A DNA stretch of 36,305 nt from positions 1 through 36,305 of the forward strand of contig CANGNV010000019.1 in the NCBI GenBank assembly GCA_947455485.1. Reading direction: 5' to 3'. This DNA comes from Burkholderiaceae bacterium (GTDB lineage: Bacteria > Pseudomonadota > Gammaproteobacteria > Burkholderiales > Burkholderiaceae). The notes beneath the pieces are model-generated. The model searched no databases. It was not told the origin of the DNA and saw nothing but the letters and a program-made list of their open reading frames with translations. The position numbers and the translations under genes were made by a program. Below, piece after piece: positions 32,486 through 36,305 of this stretch (positions are counted from its first letter, which is position 1; each line of letters begins with the position of its first letter).

Positions 32486-34207
32486 ATGCGTGGCTCCTTT
32501 ACTTACCGAAATGCAATCTTCATCCTACTTGTAGGTGTATTTACCTACCTGTATGGTTTGGATAGTCGTTTTGCCCCAAAGAATGGGGATGAATATCCCT
32601 ATATGCACATCGTCCGGATGACTGCTGATGCTGGAGCCTGGTTACCCCTCCAATCCGAGATGGACGGCATTAAAAATACCAAGCCACCTTTGGTATTTTG
32701 GGAGGGTATTGCAAGTACTGGGTGGGGAAGTGACTGGACGCTCTTGGCGCTGCGTTGGCCTAGCGTTTTATATACCGGCCTAACGGCATTGTTCTTATTT
32801 CTGGCGGTAGCTCGGTTTAGCGGAAAAAAACAGACTGGTTTACTGGCGGCTTTGGTATGGCTCTCGTTTTTTGCCACCTATCGATATGGCCGACCATTTT
32901 TGACGGATCCTCCCGAAGTATTTTGGTTGAGCCTGCCATTCTTTGCACCGCTCTACTGGGGTAGGACCGCATTTGAATCCAAGCTATTTTTTCCGCTATT
33001 CGCAGGCGCCTGCTTTGGTATGGCTTTACTGTCAAAGTCTTTTGCCTACATTGCTCCTGCCACATTTGCCTTGGGCTTGTTTTACTGGCGCTGGCGTGAG
33101 TGGAGTATTCCGAAGGTCTTATTGCAAGACTTATATAAAGTGATTTTGATTGCTGTTCTGGCTTTAGGCGTATTTGCACTTTGGTTTTTGCTAGACCCAT
33201 TTCCGGAGGCGGTCTGGAAAGAATTTGTTTTGGGTGAGAATGCCGGCAAGTTTGAGGCGCGTAGCTCTAACTACCTTTTGGATCTGGTGCGCGGCGGCGA
33301 CAGTATTTGGATGTTGGCTCTAACCACCTTAGCCAATGCTGGGCTATTTACTTTTGTATTGATCTCAACATTGGTTCAATCTTGGAGACAACGGCGTTTC
33401 ATATCGCTTGAGGAAGGCTTATTACTGCTTTTAGTATTGGCATTCTTCATCGTATTTAGTTTGCCAAGTCAGCGCTCCGGCCGCTATCTATTGCCAGTGA
33501 TGCCAGCCTTTGCTGCCCTAATTGCGATGCACTGGGATCGATTGCCTTTATGGGGATTCCGAATTGCATTGCTACTGCAGTTGATATTACTTTCTGCTCT
33601 TGCTTGGGTTGGCGGAAATTTGCAGCTATCGAATTTTTTGGGTCAACCTGGTATCTGGAATTACTCACCGTGGCATTGGGTCTTTATGGGGCTTGCAATC
33701 GCTCTTGTGTTGCTGGGTATATTCCACCGAGAGCGCAGCAAGCCAATTGCTTTGGCGGGCTGCTTTGTTTGCTACTGTGCACTCACTAGTAGCTTGGCTC
33801 CGCTGGAAGGAGCCTTGGGTCGTTATTCGCAAGCCACTATCCAGGAAGTTGTCGGGCAAGATGTTTGGGTACCTTGCGACTATCGGGCCAAGGATGAGGA
33901 GTATCGACTCTTATTGCCGGGCGCAATATTGCATGGCTATTTAGCGAAAGATGCTAACCAAATCGATTTATTGAGTAGTACTTACCCATTGGTAGCGCTG
34001 CAATCGCCGATCGGCGTAGAGCCCGAGCTTTGTGACTCTTGCAAGATTGTGGGCAAACGCATGGAGATGCGAGCCCGTCACTCTGATGCGGAGATTCAGG
34101 CGATACTCAAAGGTCATATTGGAGAGCACCTATTTGTGAATGAATATTTAATTTCTACACCCGCAACAATTGCGTTGCCAGTGGTGGGTAAGGATGCTTG
34201 TCGATGA
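32486..34207 (+). CDS. ArnT/PMT-type membrane glycosyltransferase
   Basis: A 573-residue GT-C fold enzyme with about eleven membrane segments that would transfer a sugar from a lipid-phosphate donor to a periplasmic acceptor. The first periplasmic loop holds the acidic catalytic pair in NGDEYPY (Asp35, Glu36), and the next signature TKPPLVFWEG (about 65-74) is the ArnT/PMT pattern with a Lys-Pro-Pro. The C-terminal about 130 residues are a soluble periplasmic tail with a CDSC pair. Donor and acceptor (lipid A, glycoprotein, other) cannot be deduced, and no arn genes are nearby. The stop overlaps the next ATG (ATGA). TATAAA eight bases before the ATG suggests a nearly leaderless mRNA. Confidence 0.85.
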   Translation: MRGSFTYRNAIFILLVGVFTYLYGLDSRFAPKNGDEYPYMHIVRMTADAGAWLPLQSEMDGIKNTKPPLVFWEGIASTGWGSDWTLLALRWPSVLYTGLTALFLFLAVARFSGKKQTGLLAALVWLSFFATYRYGRPFLTDPPEVFWLSLPFFAPLYWGRTAFESKLFFPLFAGACFGMALLSKSFAYIAPATFALGLFYWRWREWSIPKVLLQDLYKVILIAVLALGVFALWFLLDPFPEAVWKEFVLGENAGKFEARSSNYLLDLVRGGDSIWMLALTTLANAGLFTFVLISTLVQSWRQRRFISLEEGLLLLLVLAFFIVFSLPSQRSGRYLLPVMPAFAALIAMHWDRLPLWGFRIALLLQLILLSALAWVGGNLQLSNFLGQPGIWNYSPWHWVFMGLAIALVLLGIFHRERSKPIALAGCFVCYCALTSSLAPLEGALGRYSQATIQEVVGQDVWVPCDYRAKDEEYRLLLPGAILHGYLAKDANQIDLLSSTYPLVALQSPIGVEPELCDSCKIVGKRMEMRARHSDAEIQAILKGHIGEHLFVNEYLISTPATIALPVVGKDACR

Positions 34208-35451
34208 GTCGTGTAATTGCTTTCTGTTTTTTATTGCTTGCCTCTGTATTGGCTTACCTTCACATTGACAGTCGTCCAGTGTGGGCGCCGTTTGCTAGCA
34301 CCTATCCAGTCGATAGCGTAAATCAGCTAGATGATTCCCCTGAGCCACCTGAAAGCAATAAACCAGCAAAGACTTTAAAAAATGCTGTGCCAGTCAAACC
34401 AGCGCAACCCAGTTTGCGGATGGACTGGTTACCCGATACCGGGGCTCCATCAGTCCATGCTGCATCTTTAATCGCACTGAAGGATGGCGGGGTGAGAGCT
34501 TTCTGGTTTGCGGGAAGCCGAGAGGGCGCGCCGGATGTAGTTATCAATACAGCTGTCTTTGATCCGCAGGCGTCTAGATGGAGCGCTCCGATAGTTGTAA
34601 TGGATCGAGTCGGTGCAGAAAAAGGTTTGTCCCGCTACATTGCTAAATTGGGTAACCCTGTTCCAGCAAGAATGGCTGATGGTCGCATGCAGTTATTTTT
34701 TGTCACTGTTTCTATTGGTGGTTGGGCAGGTAGCTCCATTTCATCGGTGATCTCAGATGATGAGGGTTTAACTTGGGGACGACCACAACGACTTATTAGT
34801 TCGCCATTAATTAATCTGAGCACCTTGGTTAAGTCTCCAGCAATTTCATTTGCAGATGGACGTCTCGGTCTACCGGCATATCACGAGTGGATTGGCCGCT
34901 TTGGCGAGTTCCTCAGAATTGATGCAAGTCAGGTGATTGATAAGCGACGTATGAGTTCTGGCAGGGGCGCGATTCAGCCCGTAGTCTTTAGTGATGGACC
35001 ACAAGATGCAAGCGCTTTTTTCCGCCAAACTCGGTCAAGTTCTCAGCCAAAGCAAATCCCCGTAAGTGAAACCAAGGATGCTGGACAGTCTTGGGTGGTA
35101 ACAAAAGATCTCGAGATTCCAAATCCGAACTCTGCTCTTGCTGCGCTAACTTTAGCTAATGGTACGAGATTGATGGTTCTCAATAATATTGAGGCAGGTC
35201 GCTATCGTTTGGTGATGGTAATGCGTGAATCCAATTCTGCTCAATGGCAGGTAATGCAAGTGCTTGAAGATGATGAGTCTTTAGCTAATGATCAGCGTCG
35301 AGAGTTTTCTTATCCATACTTAATTTCTACCAATGGTGAAGATGCGCATCTAGCCTATACCTGGGATAGGAAAAAGATTAGGCATGTTTACTTTCCGGCC
35401 GCCTGGTTTAAGCATGCCGTAAGCAGTATTAAACAGAAGGAAGCGCAATGA
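34204..35451 (+). CDS. Membrane-anchored sialidase-like (BNR/Asp-box) protein
   Basis: A 415-residue protein with an uncleaved-looking N-terminal membrane helix (about residues 4-20), a Pro/Lys-rich linker (45-70) and a beta-propeller of the exo-alpha-sialidase/BNR type. Recognisable elements are WFAGSREGAPDVVINTAVFD (101-120), a textbook Asp-box SDDEGLTW (184-191) and a second, looser Asp-box in TKDAGQSW. Such proteins hydrolyse terminal sugars or simply bind glycans; the substrate here is unknown and true sialic acid cleavage is not implied. I chose ATG 34204 rather than the upstream TTG because it forms an ATGA overlap with the glycosyltransferase stop; the next gene starts in the same way. 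Confidence 0.83.
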   Translation: MSRVIAFCFLLLASVLAYLHIDSRPVWAPFASTYPVDSVNQLDDSPEPPESNKPAKTLKNAVPVKPAQPSLRMDWLPDTGAPSVHAASLIALKDGGVRAFWFAGSREGAPDVVINTAVFDPQASRWSAPIVVMDRVGAEKGLSRYIAKLGNPVPARMADGRMQLFFVTVSIGGWAGSSISSVISDDEGLTWGRPQRLISSPLINLSTLVKSPAISFADGRLGLPAYHEWIGRFGEFLRIDASQVIDKRRMSSGRGAIQPVVFSDGPQDASAFFRQTRSSSQPKQIPVSETKDAGQSWVVTKDLEIPNPNSALAALTLANGTRLMVLNNIEAGRYRLVMVMRESNSAQWQVMQVLEDDESLANDQRREFSYPYLISTNGEDAHLAYTWDRKKIRHVYFPAAWFKHAVSSIKQKEAQ

Positions 35452-36071
35452 TTACCTCCTATTTGCAGCCCATTGCTTTACTGGAGATGTCACTTACTTG
35501 CGCGGTAGCGCTCATTGTTCTTTTGCAGCAGCTAAGCTCAAAAGAGATTCCATTTGCAGTGCGCATTGTCTTGGCTCTGCTATTGATCAACTTGTTTTTC
35601 TGGCCACTAGGAATGTCATTGGAATTACCTCTATCCGCCTATGTGCGCGGCGTTACTGGTGATCTCAGTATTGTGACAATGCTCTTGTTGTGGAGCTCTA
35701 TACTTCCTTCTGTTAAAAAGACGCCGCTTGGATTTAAAGTACCGCTAGCACTAATTGCAATTGCGTTTTATCCCTTGGCCCTTGGCTTTGGCATGATGGA
35801 TCCTTACGCATGGGGCTATGGCTCTATTGGCTTCTTGATTGCTGTCGTCCTATTCGCCATTGTTTGCGGTCTCGCTGGTTGGACTAAGGGTGTTTGGATC
35901 CTTTCTTTTGCGATTATTGCCTGGGCAGCGCATTGGCATGAATCAGCAAATCTTTGGGACTATCTCTTGGATCCTTTCTTGGCTATATGGGCTTTGTTTG
36001 CCATTCCTAGCACGATCTATCTTAAGCGTCGTGAGAAGGCGCAGTCGGGCTACCTCTTTAGAGCGGGCTGA
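35448..36071 (+). CDS. Polytopic membrane protein of unknown function
   Basis: A 207-residue protein with about six hydrophobic segments and a short basic C-terminus (YLKRREKAQSGYLFRAG). No family is recognised. Notable features are FFWPLGMSLELPLSAYVRGVTGDLSIVTMLLLWSS and AAHWHESANLWDYLLDPFLA, the latter a His/Trp-rich loop. The ATG overlaps the sialidase-like gene's stop by ATGA, so the three genes are translationally coupled and this protein probably works with the glycosyltransferase and propeller in the envelope. Confidence 0.8.
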   Translation: MITSYLQPIALLEMSLTCAVALIVLLQQLSSKEIPFAVRIVLALLLINLFFWPLGMSLELPLSAYVRGVTGDLSIVTMLLLWSSILPSVKKTPLGFKVPLALIAIAFYPLALGFGMMDPYAWGYGSIGFLIAVVLFAIVCGLAGWTKGVWILSFAIIAWAAHWHESANLWDYLLDPFLAIWALFAIPSTIYLKRREKAQSGYLFRAG

Positions 36072-36086
36072 TTATTGCCGCTTAAT

Positions 36087-36125
36087 TTACCTAGTGAATT
36101 TTAGGTAACAAAAAAGCCAGCAGAT
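36087..36125 (+). terminator. Hairpin plus possibly IS-interrupted terminator
   Basis: TTACCTA (36087-36093) and TAGGTAA (36102-36108) form a 7-bp inverted repeat followed by AAAAAAG. The following AAAAAAGCCAGCAG looks like the left arm of an A-stem-T bidirectional terminator whose right arm is missing because the insertion element begins at about 36126. Confidence 0.4.
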
Positions 36126-36305
36126 TGAACTGACCCCCAGTAGTTGGACAGTTTAGTTAGGTTAGCACGAGGGATTGAGTTCGGTATTGCACTGGGCTCA
36201 ATCCCTTTAGTTTTTGTTTGATCCGATCATGGTTGTAGTAGTGGATATATTCCTCTAGTTCCGCCTTAAATGATGCGATGGTCTCAAACTTCTTTTGGTA
36301 AAAGA
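36126..36305 (-). mobile_element. IS3-family insertion sequence, one end (continues past the window)
   Basis: The terminal inverted repeat starts TGAACTGACCCCCAGTAG and continues TTGGACAG, the characteristic end of IS3/IS150-type elements. The transposase reading frame ends 31 bp inside it on the minus strand, as expected for the right end of the element. The other end and the target duplication are outside the window. Confidence 0.88.
36157..36305 (-). CDS. IS3-family transposase OrfB, C-terminal part (partial)
   Basis: The minus strand encodes the last 48 residues of an IS3 OrfB transposase, running off the window edge. It reads [19 protein letters not shown], then [18 protein letters not shown], then [10 protein letters not shown] and stop. 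The YYNxxRIKxKLxGLSPVxYR pattern is the conserved end of the DDE integrase domain. Part of the catalytic domain and the start lie beyond the window, so intactness cannot be judged. Confidence 0.9.
   Translation of the reverse strand, partial: FYQKKFETIASFKAELEEYIHYYNHDRIKQKLKGLSPVQYRTQSLVLT

Noticed and set aside
33600..33944. Plus-strand frame of 114 residues inside the glycosyltransferase gene
   Set aside because: It overlaps a well-supported membrane enzyme in another frame and lacks a start signal.

Overview
The window looks like chromosomal DNA of a freshwater betaproteobacterium close to Polynucleobacter (Burkholderiales). This is inferred from gene families and style: DUF3422, DUF1653, a membrane-tethered TAXI protein, YggT, YaeQ, CbpA/CbpM, base composition near the mid-40s percent GC by eye, very short intergenic gaps and many convergent pairs. 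No database search was possible, so the genus is a judgement. Most genes are ordinary housekeeping or metabolic genes. Both edges touch mobile DNA: a 3' fragment of a tRNA-Ser(CGA) gene at the left (likely the scar of an integrated island) and the end of an IS3-family element at the right.

Left part (1-9.3 kb): tRNA-Ser fragment and terminator, recQ helicase, a YggT membrane protein, a cyanide-insensitive-type bd quinol oxidase (cydAB), then an iron(III) ABC importer split over two strands (ATPase on minus, fused permease and periplasmic binding protein on plus). The binding-protein gene has a good Fur box on its promoter. Its terminator loop carries the -35 of a new promoter, which drives a gene-free 330-bp gap that folds into a strongly structured candidate small RNA (about 9020-9224). 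This is the most interesting item in the window.

Middle (9.3-20 kb): a small lipoprotein, a histone-H1-like protein with an extra acidic domain, YdcH, a PhnA/YjdM zinc-ribbon protein, an AsmA-family protein, a YvlD-like membrane protein, SlyX, a DUF1653 protein, a luciferase-like flavin monooxygenase, a PIN-domain protein overlapping a YaeQ protein, a FAD-dependent dehydrogenase, hemN and ompW. The ompW promoter region holds two perfect FNR boxes, fitting the low-oxygen theme set by cydAB and hemN.

Right part (20-36.3 kb): a P-loop kinase-like ATPase, the ABC-F protein Uup, a cbpA-cbpM-amino-acid-permease operon, an altronate-dehydratase-family enzyme, a pirin, a membrane-anchored TAXI substrate-binding protein followed by DUF3422, a flavocytochrome c sulfide dehydrogenase pair (FAD subunit plus monoheme cytochrome c), and a three-gene operon with ATGA overlaps: an ArnT/PMT-type glycosyltransferase, a membrane-anchored sialidase-like beta-propeller and a polytopic membrane protein of unknown function. 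The last unit is followed by an IS3-family insertion that seems to have landed in its terminator.
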